From NCBI GenBank assembly GCA_029891345.1, contig CM057003.1, forward strand, positions 7,544,709 through 7,608,708: a DNA stretch of 64,000 nt, in the 5' to 3' direction. The DNA is from Dryococelus australis (taxonomy: Eukaryota; Arthropoda; Insecta; Phasmatodea; Phasmatidae). Positions 36,196 to 47,902 of this stretch are shown in pieces; within the stretch, counting starts at the first letter, position 1; each line of letters opens with the position of its first letter. The notes under the pieces are model-generated. The model did no database searches. It was not told the DNA's origin and saw only the letters and a program-made list of their open reading frames with translations. The position numbers were made by a program, and so were the translations under genes.

Positions 36196-36684
36196 CTTTT
36201 GACATATTAAGTCTATTCTTGGAGAAAAAAAAATTCGTGGAAATGGTCAAATATCGCATTTTTAAAGCTTGCCTATGCCATTTACTTAAGCGATATGAGA
36301 AAAGCACAAAGAAACGGGCGTAATTGAATCTGTAGGCGTTCATCGCGTGTAATTAAAGTCCCACTGTTATAGATCTAAATTGCGCAGTACAGCGTCATGA
36401 CGGAAACACTGCACGCCTTGCGCGTAGGAGCGATGAGTCGCTAGAAGTGTGTGATAGTGTCGCCCGTATCGCTCCCTTGCTTCTTGACCTTGGACGCGGG
36501 GGTCCATCCCACTCTTATAACAGAGATCTTTTTCATTCATGCATTCATTTTGTTAGATTAACAAAATTAAGTTTGTTGCTTTCCGAGTTTTGTTTACTCA
36601 ACAAAATATTTTGTTGGGGCAACTAAATATGTTTTGGCCCTTAAAAAAAAACAAACAAATATTTGGTTGACTGTTTTCTCAGTG
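35425..36684 (-). mobile_element. CACTG-family MITE with nested insertion
   Basis: Inverted ends CACTGAGATAAAAG (35425) and CACTGAGAAAACAG (36684, minus). Blocks match the copies at 40878 and 46211: GCCCCAAG, TTGTTTGGTGCAACTAAA, CGAACGAAGGCAGTCAAATG, CAACAAAATATTTTGTTG. On the minus strand 35720-35645 is tRNA-like, with TAGTCAAGATTGCCAAGGCG and GGTTCGAATCTCC. A different element sits at 36027-36515. No matching 2-bp duplication at the ends. Confidence 0.85.
36027..36515. mobile_element. Nested MITE with TA duplication
   Basis: Inverted ends AGAGTGGGATGGACC at both sides, flanked by TA (36025-36026, 36516-36517). The host CACTG sequence is continuous if the insert and one TA are removed. It holds a (TA)n microsatellite at 36148-36194. 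489 bp, non-coding. The superfamily is only inferred from the TA target. Confidence 0.85.
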
Positions 36685-39600
36685 CAGTGACAAGGCTCGG
36701 CGGTTCCATCACACTATATAGAATGAAAGAATTTAAAACGGTTAGTAAAGTGAATCCCTGGTATTATAAAATGTATCCTGAAGGGGTATTTTAGGGACAA
36801 TACACCCTTGTGGGGTATTTTGGTTGTAATTTAGTATTTCCTTGTTTTAATACATTTCGAGAAGTTAGGTGATGTCTGGTCAAGATGTACGTTAACAAGT
36901 AACGTACCGGTGGAAGTTCTTGTTTCCCCAAGAAGGTATTCCGTAATATTCATTCAATCGAGAAGGAGGTTGCCACAGCTGACACTGAATTGACTGTACC
37001 AGTCGTGGATATTGAAGAAAGTTATATATTATTGTCATTGTTGTTTAGATTTAGTTTACAAGACGGCACTGCAAAAGCTGGATCTGGATATTTAGAGTTT
37101 TGTTTTTTCAGACTTGCTAATAAATGCCAAAGAATATGAGTGAAATTGACAGTCGTGATATTATTTGTTGGAAAACATTTCCAGTTAATGAAGGTGTTTC
37201 AAGTAGCATTGCTGTTATCAGTTCATTTGGAAATCCTGTTAAGTATTCATGAAAGAAAATTAAATTCAATGTTGTTGATCAAATTTATATGTACAGAAAG
37301 TTAACAGGTACTTGTGGTAATATGAAAATATTGGGTTATGTAGAATTGGTCTACAACGTAAATGCTTCGAAGACTAAGCTCGAGCTTAGTTGAGAGTACC
37401 TACTCTAAAACAAAAAATTTCTTTGTTCTTGAAAATAAAAAATTACCAGTATAATTTAATTGTTTTACTAATGTTATGCTCTGACTGACAAGGACAGCTG
37501 ATACGTATCTAAGTACACTTTATCAGGAGGCAGGCAACTTGGTATTCCGTACTTATTTGTAGCTTGTCTTCAGTACTAATACATGAGGATTGACATCGAA
37601 GTTATAATTACTGAATTAGCTATAAGAAACAACTTAAAACGACAGCAATTTTTCCCCAAATTAAATAAGAATGTATTTCAGTTTTATTCACTGAGGACAT
37701 TCAAGACACGAATGCAAGAATTTCCTCTCTGCATTTTTATTTTTTAGAAGATTAGCCTAGATACAATTATTTTTTGGATACTGGTATCTAGCATAATTAT
37801 CCAATTAAGGGAAACGAACACAGAGCTGTAAATGCTGCCATAAAAACTGAAAGTACTAAAATAACATAACTAAGTTTCATTATTTGGTGTGCTTTGGGAA
37901 GCTACCATTGTGTTGCTTGTAATGTCAAGGGAATTTTTTCATGTACGAATGTTTTCGGATTTATTCTTGAACAATTTTATATTTTCCACCTGAATTAAGT
38001 AAACGACGTTTATCGAAACAAAATATAAGAGGCAATCGCAATGAACTGCAAAGAAATGGCGAAAACACTTCGATTTAATTAAATAACGCTGAATTAATTT
38101 ACCTGAATTTATCCGCTCTGGGGGGGGGGGGGGAAAGAAACTGGCATGATTTTCGGTGACGTATTGCACCCATTCGGGTAACGGCAGCCAAATGTTGACC
38201 ACTCTTGTGGTACTTGTCGATACCAGACATGGACTGCTTTATTATTGAGCTGTCGCGTACTTGGAAACGCTGGTTCGGATGTGTGGAAGTTTTTGATTGC
38301 TCTTTATTCTCCCGTTAATCGCTTATATACCGCTGTTTGGACAAGCTGTCACGCAAGTGTGTGAACAAAGCTGAGAATTTCTGTTGCACTTGACAATCAA
38401 GGACCGGCATTCGTACTGTGAAAGGAAGATAACTCAGCTCATGAACACGGAATACATATTATACTTCCGTTGCTACGCCGCGTAAAACAATGCGTGAACC
38501 AACTGCATATGTTACGATCGCTGCGGGCATTTCCGTCGTAAAGATGGAGTCGAAATAAAACTCCATTTACTACACGTTTTGCATTGTATATCCAAATATC
38601 GAAGAAGGAAAAACATTATATACTACGGCATTTTTCATTTGATGTGTGATCTATGGGTGAAAAACTACCAATTCCTTAGCTACCAGAATCGTATTCATTT
38701 TTGTACATGGAAGAAGAAAATCTTATTAAATAATGGCGCGGAGCTCTCATTAACTAGATACACACGTAAAAAAAGATAACACTTAACATAACAAGGACGG
38801 GACATAGAAAATTAGCTTGGGACAAAGAAATGTCCCATTTATAAGGTGGGCTGCTAGCGTCTATGTCACATACATGAAAACTCCTGGAGTAAAACATTGC
38901 CGTAACGTTATTACATTTTCGTTACAAATATCTAACAGCACTCATTCAAATGTAAACTAATATTTTTTCTGCGCTGGTTCGAATGTGATTGAGGTAATTC
39001 CTAAATTCATTAAAAAAAACATTGGAGGCTTCTCTTACTTCTTTGAGAGAAGGCCCAATTACTGTCCACACAAACTCTCTCTGTCTATCTATCTATATAT
39101 ATATAATGTGTGTGTTGATATAGCATAAAAATGTTATATGAAATCATATGAACAATTTGTTATGAATATCTAATATAGAAATTAAATGATATGCGTGCTG
39201 TGTACTTCAACTTTCCAATAGTTAAATTTAGTACTATTGTTTCTTACATGCACAGGTTTTTTAAGGGTAGTATATTCACGAAGAACATCTATAGTACCTA
39301 GTTCAAAGAACGCCAAGTTCACCTATTGTTGAACCCAGTTCGGTGTAAATTTAATTTTTTTAACATCAAATTAAGACCGATGAATGATCTCGTCAAGATA
39401 TCGACCACCACTTTCAAGAATATACTTTTAAGGGAATCCTAAGAGGACATCACAGTGGGTTAATGGGACTGCAGATTCGTAGGTTTTTTATGGATGTACA
39501 TTTCTGTGAAATGCCAGGTAGTGATTGAAAAGGAACGGACTATTTTGAGAAACTCAGCAAGCTATTTTGCTAGCAACAAAATATCTTATAATTAAGTAGA

Positions 39601-40877
39601 AGTATATAATACATTTTTTTGCACTTTTGAGTTTGATATTTTGTTACACAAGTTTAATTTTGTCAGTGAAAAGTGTAAAAAACGTTGCTATCTAGTTTTT
39701 TTCAAGTGGAGAGCTCATCAAAATTTGGTGACTATTGTTTGAATATCACATGGTGTACCTTGAAGATGCATAAAAGAGAAAGTAAATAAGCGAAGATAGT
39801 GATCACATTCTAGTGCTATATTATGGATTGTGTGTTTTAATAGGATATATTGATTCAAGAGACTAGATACTTCCTGTAACTATTGTGTAAGTTAGATATT
39901 TTATGTTACATATTCAATTTATATTTTAAAATTCCCTACCTCGTAAAATATCTACAGAATCTGAGACAGTAAATTATTATGTTCAAGTTTAGCACAAAAA
40001 ATAAGTAATAAACTACTGTGTCTAAGAAGGATACACGATTAAAATATAAGCTCATTCCCTTTTTGTTATTATACAAAGATACTTCGGTTCGTTCTGTAAT
40101 GTAATTTACATAATGAGCATATAACAAATAAGACATTTTGAAAATTCATTTTTTTTTCGATTGATTTTCTGATGAGTGAAAACTGTTCATCAGAAAAAAA
40201 CATTTTATTAATATAAAATTTATACTTTGCACACTCAGAAATACTCTAAATCGTTAAGACAAGTGTAATAGCCATGACAGTTTTGGCAATACTAAAACGT
40301 TGTAATTGATACCTACGTCTACCTTAATTTTGAATAAATTCATGTGCGAAAAAATGTTGCATTGAAGGAGATTTTATAAAGTAAATCTGGAATGAAGCGA
40401 TACTCAAAGGACGCCTTCAGTGAGTAAAACGACGCTACTGCGCTGCCAGCTATAACTGCAAACAGCACTCAAGATTCTGCTGAATAAACTGCTGCTAGCG
40501 AGAATACTGTAAGCCTACTTCTTTTAAAGAATTTTTTCAGTTTATGACGCAAGGCTTTGAGATACTGAAAATATACTCAGAAGTGTATTTCACATCTAGG
40601 GCAAGAAAAATAATAATCGGACGAGTTGGTAACAACGCAGAAATTGTCCCACATTAGTGTGAATTGATCTCATTTCCTAAAAGTAACGTACATAATTCCA
40701 ACAACAGTACAATATTTCAATTCTTAAAACAATGTTTGCACTGCATCTAACTTATGCCATCTGCTAGCAGTGGAAATGCAGCAAGTATTTTCCAGCTGCA
40801 ATCGCTGTTCAATCGCTGCGTTGCAGCGAGGCGGCTGAATGACACCCGTAATAAACTGCTGCAGTAGAGCTTTACCT
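36685..40877. other. Unassigned AT-rich DNA
   Basis: About 4.2 kb with no recognised gene or repeat family. A poly(G) run of 14 lies at 38119-38132 and a (TCTA)(TA) microsatellite at 39080-39105. Confidence 0.3.
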
Positions 40878-41216
40878 CACTGAGAGAAGATCAAACAAAA
40901 TATTTGTTTGTAAAGGGCCAAATATATATTTAGTTTCCCTAACAAAATATATTGTTTAGCAAACAAAATTTGAAAAGCAACAAAATTACTTTCGTTCGTC
41001 TAACAAAATAAATGTCTGAATAGACAAAATCTCTGTGTTGGGCCTTCAGATATTCAACTAAATATTTTATGAATCAACTATATATATGTATATATATATA
41101 CATATTGTCACAAAAAATTGTCACAAAATTGTCACACTAATTGTCACAAAAAATACAAACAAACTCTAGAGCAGTATTTTCGAACGAAGGTAGTCAATGG
41201 TGGCCAAACACACAAC

Positions 41217-41264
<48 letters not shown>

Positions 41265-41809
41265 ATGTGTGTGTGTGTTTGGCCACTCATTTGACTACCT
41301 TCGTTCGAAATACTGCTCTAGAGTTTGTTTGTATTTTTTGTGACAATTAGGGTAGTAACCGTGTTTGTCAGTGCATCTATTGACGCTCAACAATAATATA
41401 AACACATTAATAAAACAATGCAACAAGAAACTGATAAGTTAAGCTGTAAAACTTGACATATTTGTTTGCACACGTTGCCAATATTACAGTATATCTATTT
41501 AAGAGATTTTCGCTGTCATCCCTTGTCAATTAGCTGAGTTTATACTACGTAGCGCTCGAATGCAGGTGATATATGTTCGAAACTCGATCGAACATGTAAA
41601 TTTTTTTTTATATCGGCCAAACAGTTTAATGTACGTGAAGTCAAAGAAATATTTAGTTGCGCTACCAAATCTTACAGTTTGGGGCAACCAAATGAGAACA
41701 AAAAATAATTTGGTTTCAGAAACAAAACATTTCATTGCCCCCATACACAAAAATAATTTATTTGCACCAAACAAATCTTGTTTGATTCAACAAAATCTTT
41801 TTCTTAGTG
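40878..41809 (+). mobile_element. CACTG-family MITE, with internal palindrome
   Basis: Ends CACTGAGAGAAGAT and, inverted, CACTAAGAAAAAGAT, flanked by CT on both sides. The short 2-bp duplication and CACTG/CACTA ends suggest the CACTA (EnSpm) superfamily, by inference. Interior blocks TTCGTTCGAAATACTG, GTAGTAACCGTGTTTGTCAG and AAGAAACTGATAAGTTAAG match the other copies. A tRNA-like stretch near 41525-41595 has GTTCGAAACTCGATCGAAC. No transposase. Confidence 0.87.
41137..41348. repeat. Inverted duplication around a (TA)n core
   Basis: Arms of about 75 bases (41137-41213 and 41272-41348) are almost perfectly complementary, from AATTGTCACAAAAAATAC to TTGGCCA, separated by (TA)n and (TG)n. Other family copies have only one arm, so this copy gained the second. 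Confidence 0.88.
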
Positions 41810-42433
41810 CTGCTGTGCGTTCTCAAAGAACATGTTAAAATTTATTTAGCTAATACACGGCTAAGAACATACAACAAAGCCAGTAGCTACATCATTGTAT
41901 ACGTAAAATATTATCTGTGTCATCTTATCCCCCACGCTTTCAGCCTGTACAGTGAATAACTCTCTAAAGGCAACCCGATGTTAAAAATGCTTGCGCGATA
42001 GTCATTTGGAACAACCGTGAATAATTTACTCGTTCAGACCCGGCAAACAGGCTCATAAAGAGAGAACCCCCAGCACTCGTTTTGTGTCTGGATGCGAAAC
42101 AAAGTATAACGAACTGCTCGTGTATGTATGAACCCCCCCCCCCCCACCCCTCCACACACAGATAACTGTGTTTCTCGTATTTATCCTCATAACGATTCTC
42201 CCGATTCATAGCTTCGCTGGGTTCGTGGAAAAGAGCTCCCTCCACGCCCCCCCCCCCCTTTCTCCACCATCCGCTAACCATACAGTCCTCTTCCACTCGC
42301 GCAAACAATAACACAGCACAATACTGTTTCGTGTGTGTTGTAGCGGTGACGGATCTGCAGCGCGCGCACACGTAATGGCGTGAATGACGAGAGACAATCG
42401 GATGCCATCCGGTACACGAGCGACTTTTATATA
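41810..42433. other. Unassigned
   Basis: No gene recognised. Poly(C) runs near 42126-42136 and 42247-42257. Confidence 0.3.
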
Positions 42434-42733
42434 CTCCCAACAGCACGGTGGGAAACATCAGAACTTCCAACAGCACGGTGGGAAACATCAGAGCTCCCAA
42501 CAGCACGGTGGGAAACATCAGAGCTCCCAACAGCACGGTGGGAAACATCAGAACTCCCAACAGCACGGTGGGAAACATCAGAGCTCCCAACAGCACGGTG
42601 GGAAACATCAGAGCTCCCAACAGCACGGTGGGAAACATCAGAGCTCCCAACAGCACGGTGGGAAACATCAGAACTCCCAACAGCACGGTGGGAAACATCA
42701 GAACTCCCAACAGCACGGTGGGAAACATCAGAG
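42434..42733. repeat. 30-bp tandem repeat, 10 copies
   Basis: The unit starts CTCCCAACAGCACGGTGGGA and ends CATCAG(A/G)(A/G). Copies differ mainly at one A/G position, with one T substitution in the second unit. Because 30 is a multiple of three, the array stays open in several frames on both strands, including a minus-strand frame of 276 codons with a LLGALMFPTV repeat. I see no evidence that any is translated. Confidence 0.96.
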
Positions 42734-43036
42734 CAACTAGTTGCTCAAAATAGTACACTTTTGTTCGTGCCATGACGGCGGTAATTTTGTCCACGACAAT
42801 GGAGGACTTACTACGAGTTTATACTCGAAAGACTAATAAACTGATAAAACTAAAGTTAAGGTTTTTTATACGATCGATACTATGTCTACTTTTGACCTAT
42901 ACACTATATGCAGTGCATTCAGGGGACAGCAAGCTTGTAATTTTTTTTTTCCTGGGTTCTATTCCCTATATGAAACACTGTAAAATGATGATAATTTATA
43001 AAAATTGTCGACATTTTGAACTGCAGTAACACAGTA
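42734..43036. other. Unassigned
   Basis: Nothing recognised. Confidence 0.3.
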
Positions 43037-43050
43037 TATTTAGTACCCTG

Positions 43051-43302
43051 GGGCAGCGGTGGCTCAGTGGCTAGCGCACCCGCCTCCCACATGCGGGGGT
43101 CCGGGCTCGATCCCGGGTGCGTTCGCTCCCGGACCCCCGCATGTGGGAATCGCTCTGACGATGCCGCTTGCCGCCGCGTTTCCTCGGGGCACTCCCGCTT
43201 CCCCATCCCATGCATTCCAGCGCCGCTTCATCCTAGGGTATCACCTCATGTCATGTTCAGGGATCCCTCGCCCTGGGTTCATCCCTCATACGCATTTATT
43301 AT
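43051..43302 (+). mobile_element. tRNA-type SINE, variant subfamily, with TSD
   Basis: Head GGGCAGCGGTGGCTCAGTGG (A box) and B box GGGCTCGATCCCGGG. The body GGAATCGCTCTGACGATGCC is related to the main family but the 3' half differs (CGCCGCTTCATCCTAGGGTA). The tail is (ATT)n. Flanking repeats TATTTAGTACCCTG (43037-43050) and TATTTAGTTCCCTG (43303-43316) differ by one base, showing a fairly young insertion. Confidence 0.92.
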
Positions 43303-43316
43303 TATTTAGTTCCCTG

Positions 43317-45028
43317 AAATTCCATAAACACCTATTTGTATTTTAATAATTATTTTATCCATTTAAACGAATTGCTTTAAAAATAACAATCCGCTTTTTT
43401 TTTAGTTTTTCTTTTTCGATCTTAGGATACACAACGAATCATTATATCGAAATATCAATATTGGTTATCTTAAACAATTTTTAGTGCAAATATTTTTTTT
43501 AGCGCTTCGTGAAGAACGACCAAAAAAAAAAAAAATTCTTGGATAATAACGCTGTGGTGCATTCTAACTGAATGTGCTGCTGTGTCTATGTATGTAGCTG
43601 TTTGTAAATACCTTTGTCCAACAGCTATCCCGAAATTTCACTTCCACAACCACGAAATGACTTAGAAGGAAGAAATGACGGAATAGTTGCTCTCTACCTC
43701 CTGGGCGTTAGTTTGCGGTACAACATATTAGCCTGGTAATTTTTAACAAAGAGTCTGAACTCAGGAAATAATACTGTGTAATTCAGGTCGCAATAATAAC
43801 AAATTAACAAACACGCCTAATCAAAGTAGTTACCTAAATAACATGTACATACAGTTGAATTCAAAGGCCTGTCTTATTTCTACATAATTAAATTTATAAA
43901 ACCCAATGCCAATTATATTAATCAATAAAATGTATAAATATTAATAAAAGTATTGTTTTGATAACATTCTTATATGCTGTAAATTGCAATTAGTATCTTA
44001 AACTTATTTTTATGTAACAATTTTCAGAAAAAACATTGACTTAAAAACTTTTTATCTCATTACTAACGTTCCACGAAATTTCAGAAAATGTCAGTATTAA
44101 TACAAACCAAAAATGAGAATAATAAAAACTGAAATTAAATCGCACAGTCCCGCATTATTTTGGAGAGGGTTTCAGTTGTTCCTTTTTTTTTTTTTTTTTT
44201 TTTTTATTCTGTAACGTTTACAATATTGATTAAATATTCAATATGGGACGACGTAACTCAATTTTAGGTTCAATTTCAAGGTTGAGGCTCGCTATCGTCC
44301 AAGTTCCGACTCGTCGATGGATGCCACTATGTCTGAGTACACAATTTGATACACAAATATTTCCCACCTTTGGTCAACTTTGCGATATTTCTATTTGAAC
44401 CTCGACATAAAATTACGGGTCTTGCAGTAGAGTCTCAGCGAGCCGTTTTCTCAGACAGCACCCACGAAATCCTAACGAATAGCCGCACCTGATCAAATAT
44501 AAAGGGCGTTTATTACGACACAATTGAATGAACCAGTCAAGGAAAAGACTGCAATACTTGCCAATAATAGAGGTATTGGAACCCACCATGGGATCCCCAG
44601 TAACATGAGCGTTTGGCCGCAGCAACAAGATTACATCTGGGGTTTGTATTACGTCGTGCGGTTACCCAAATAAATAATTCCTAATTACAGCCTTTTTCGA
44701 GCCAAAAGCAGCCAGTGCTCATAAATTTAGCCGCGCCAAGTATACGTACGAACTGAATCATAGATTCGGCATCCTCGCTTCCAATGAGGCTGGATAGGTA
44801 TGTGGGTGCGGCTTAACTTTTATTTGAAACTTATAGTACATAAGAGATAGAGCAAGTTGCTCAGCGCAGCAGATGCAGGGATGGGGGAGGATTTGGCCGT
44901 TCTATCTAGTTTAGGCTTGGCCTCACCTTTTTTGCGGAGATTCTTCGTTTTCGCGTCATAATTTTGGGTTAATAATATTTACTGACTATGTACGATTAAA
45001 GTAAATTTAAATTATACAAGTTGTTTTA
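43317..45028. other. Unassigned AT-rich DNA
   Basis: No gene recognised. Poly(T) of about 22 at 44184-44206. Confidence 0.3.
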
Positions 45029-45314
45029 TACAGGCTGTTGAAATATTGCATGTCAATAATACTTCGGGGGAAAAATTCCTTACATCTGGAGGATGAAAAA
45101 AATGTTATATGAACATAGGTCCGCAAATGCTTTATTTCCGCCCTACAACCCATAAAATATAACGTACCGTGCACCGTGATAGCCCGCGGGCTGGATCATG
45201 TTACTGTGGAATGCCATTGCAGCGTATGTTTGCATGACACACGGCACCTCACTACACCTAGAACAATAGGAACGGCACAGAAAGTTACACATGTGTGACA
45301 GCTTATCGTCGGCA

Positions 45315-45749
45315 TCACAGGAAATGTACAAAATGCCCTCCATCAGCACGAGCAAGTGCTTCAATCCGCCATTGCATGGACATCCGGATGCGTTGATGCA
45401 TCCGTGGTGTATTCCTGATATAGGCTATTCACGGTAAAGTGAACACTTTTTAAGGCCCTTCCAACAGACATTAACTACTAACAAATATATCTTATTGCAA
45501 CCGTAGGCGGTAATTTTTGAGAGTGGAGGAAACACTGTGTTTATTGACCAAATTGCAATGTTCACGTTAAAAAGTAGCAGGAAGATAGAAATTGGGTGGA
45601 AGTAAACATTTAGAAGGGCAGTAAACAGTGCTCACTTTGCCGTGAACAGCCTATAGTTTCGCAGCCCCCCACAATACGGTCACGAAGGGTGTTCATATCG
45701 TCCACTCGGGTTGCATACACAAGATCCTTTAAATGTCCCCACAATAAAA
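45315..45749 (-). pseudogene. Tc1/mariner transposase C-terminus, interrupted
   Basis: On the minus strand, from 45749, the frame reads LLWGHLKDLVYATRVDDMNT, then LRDRIVGGCETIRNTPRM, and after the insert RIRMSMQWRIEALARADGGH followed by FVHFL and a TGA at 45315-45317. This is the standard C-terminal region of an insect DDE_3 transposase. A shifted upstream frame reads LNPL then FYC, matching the usual NPLDFYLWGHLK, so one frameshift lies there. The family A copy at 45421-45653 splits the frame; across one TA it rejoins exactly (E-T-I-R). The catalytic DDE/D residues lie upstream and are lost. Confidence 0.9.
45421..45653. mobile_element. Family A MITE, short form, nested
   Basis: Ends TAGGCTATTCACGGTAAAGT and, inverted, TAGGCTGTTCACGGCAAAGT, flanked by TA (45419-45420, 45654-45655). 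233 bp. Inserted in the transposase remnant, so younger than it. Confidence 0.93.
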
Positions 45750-46210
45750 TTATAGTGGATTCAATTCAGCTGCGATGGCATTCCAAAGTAACATGATCCA
45801 GCCAGCGGGCCATACACTGTACGTTATGTATTATGGGCTGTAGTAAAGAAACGAAATGTTTGCGCACCTATGTTCATGTAACATTTTTTCATCCTCCAGA
45901 TGTGAGGAATGTTCTCCCGATGTATTGACACGCAATATTGCAACGCCCTGTATTTTGGGCGTAATTTTAATTTGTGTTATCTGATCGTTATAAAAAGGCA
46001 GTAAAATATATATATTGTTATCGATTAGTTCTTGCATGTTTGCAAGCAGGAAAAAACAGACGGTGAAAATTAGAATCAAAAGTATCGAGTTACTAGCAAA
46101 TTGTAAATTTTCCACAACTAAGAATTTCCAATATTGCCTCAGAAACTGAAATTATGACACAAAAACGAAGAATATCTGCATGGTAGGTGAAATTGAGCCT
46201 TAAGGAATCG

Positions 46211-46919
46211 CACTGAGTGAAAATCGAACGAAATATTTGTTTGTATAGGGCAAAATATGTATTTAGTTGCCCTAACAAAATAGGCATATATTGTTGAGTA
46301 AACAAAATTCGAAAAGAAACGAAATCACGTTTGTTCGTATCACAAAATATATGTTTGGACAAACAAAATCTGTGTTGGGCCAATAAAAATTAGACTGTCA
46401 ACTAAATACTATGTTGAATCAACTGTATATATTTGTTTGGCCATTGATTTGACTGCCTTCGTTTGCAAATACAGCTCGAGATTTTGTCAGTATTTTGTGT
46501 GACAATTATGATAGTAACCGTGTTTGTTAGTGCATATATCAATGCCTAACAATCGCATCAACACATTAATGAAAAAATTCAACAAGAAACTGATAACTTG
46601 AAATATTGTTTGCACACGATGATCAATATTTCCAGTATATCTATTTAAAAGCTTTCCGGCGTCATCAGTTGTCAGTTGCTCGGACACAGGTGATCTAGGT
46701 TCGAAACTCGGTCGAACTTGTAAATTATTTTTATATCGGCCCAAACTGTTTAATGTACGTGTCGCCAAACAAATATTTAGTTGCACCAACAAAATCTTTC
46801 AGTTTGGGGAGACCAAATGAGAACGACAAATTAATTTGGTTTCAGCAACGAACTATTTCACTGCCCCTATACAAACAAATAATTCAGTTGTTTGATTCAA
46901 CAAAACCTTTTTCTCAGTG
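46211..46919 (+). mobile_element. CACTG-family MITE, cleanest copy
   Basis: Ends CACTGAGTGAAAAT and, inverted, CACTGAGAAAAAGG, with CG on both sides as a 2-bp duplication. 709 bp. Blocks: ATTTGTTTGTATAGGGC, AGTTGCCCTAACAAAATA, TGACTGCCTTCGTTTGCAAA, then a tRNA-like part around 46670-46725 with AGGTTCGAAACTCGG, then TTTCAGTTTGGGGAGACCAA and TTGATTCAACAAAACC. Non-coding. Confidence 0.88.
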
Positions 46920-47590
46920 CGCCTGGAGAGATTTCGGGAAAGCATCGCATCCGTAGGCAGAAGAATGTATCAAGGAGTCGACGAGGGCGAAGTAACATCA
47001 CGGTGTGGGAACACGAATTGAAGACCATAAGACATGGTACTGTCACAGCAGCTCCAAGGCGTGAATGAACATCTCCCCGGATCAACTGTTGGGATTAGCA
47101 GCGCGAGGGTGCACCCGGGGGGGGGGGGTTGCTGGTATTTTTCCTCGGTCGGATATCCGCTGCCCACCGCTTCGGCGGCTCTAAAGACGAAAGATGAGGG
47201 TGGAAATGACGGAGCAGGGGGAGTGAGAAAGGATGTCTGCGCGCGGATCGGGGCTGTGCGCGCCGCCGGCCAGGGCTGATTGATTGGACGTCATTATCCT
47301 CCCCGGCCGGTGAGAAGTAAAGGGTGGGTTTGGTGGAGGGGTGGATTACGACCTACGGCCCGGCAAGTGCGTAGGAGAAGGGAAAGGAACGGGGGTAGGA
47401 GGCAGTCTTGGGGGTGGAGGCGATGAGTCGACAGCAGGGTTGAAGCAAGCCCTGGCTTAGAACGCGAGGGGGTTGTAAAAAAAAAAGGAATCGCCAACTG
47501 CTCCACCCTCGACTACCTTATTCGGAAACTGGTAATGAGAGAAAAGACAGAGTTGGAAGCTGCGTTCGAACTCATCGGACAAGGACCCTT
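46920..47590. other. Unassigned, GC-rich centre
   Basis: 47040-47400 is rich in G+C and CpG, with a G10 run near 47118. No gene recognised. Confidence 0.3.
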
Positions 47591-47661
47591 GAATGCCGTT
47601 GACGCTAAAGTGAGAACTTTTGACATCAACCTTTGAAAAAAAATATCAGTGCTAATTACTA

Positions 47662-47902
47662 TAGGCTATTCACGGTAAAGTGAGCACTTTTGAAAGTCCT
47701 CTTATTTGGAATAACAGTCAATAAATATATTTTATTTTAGACCTAGACGTTAACTTCGGTGTGCGGTGGAATATACACTTTGTGTTTGTTACTTACATGG
47801 CAATATTCATATAAGAAGGTTGTTAACAGATTTAAAAAAAAAATGACAGAAAGGGAAAGTAACTAGGGTCTCAAAAGTTCTCACTTTACCGTGAACAGCC
47901 TA
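47662..47902. mobile_element. Family A MITE, short form, nested
   Basis: Ends TAGGCTATTCACGGTAAAGT and, inverted, TAGGCTGTTCACGGTAAAGT, flanked by TA (47660-47661, 47903-47904). 241 bp with a poly(A) run inside. Confidence 0.93.

Larger units (their letters stand above)
45031..45950 (-). mobile_element. Tc1/mariner deletion derivative with long inverted arms
   Basis: Ends CAGGCTGTTGAAATATTGC and, inverted, CAGGGCGTTGCAATATTGC, flanked by TA (45029-45030, 45951-45952). The arms run 45031-45223 and 45769-45950, about 190 and 180 bp, and are clearly complementary throughout. Between them lies the 3' end of the transposase gene, with a family A element inside. Without the insert the element is about 685 bp, so most of the transposase gene is missing. 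Confidence 0.9.

Noticed and set aside
42434-42733. Membrane protein built from a decapeptide repeat
   Set aside because: The frame exists because the DNA period is 30. Several frames on both strands are equally open.
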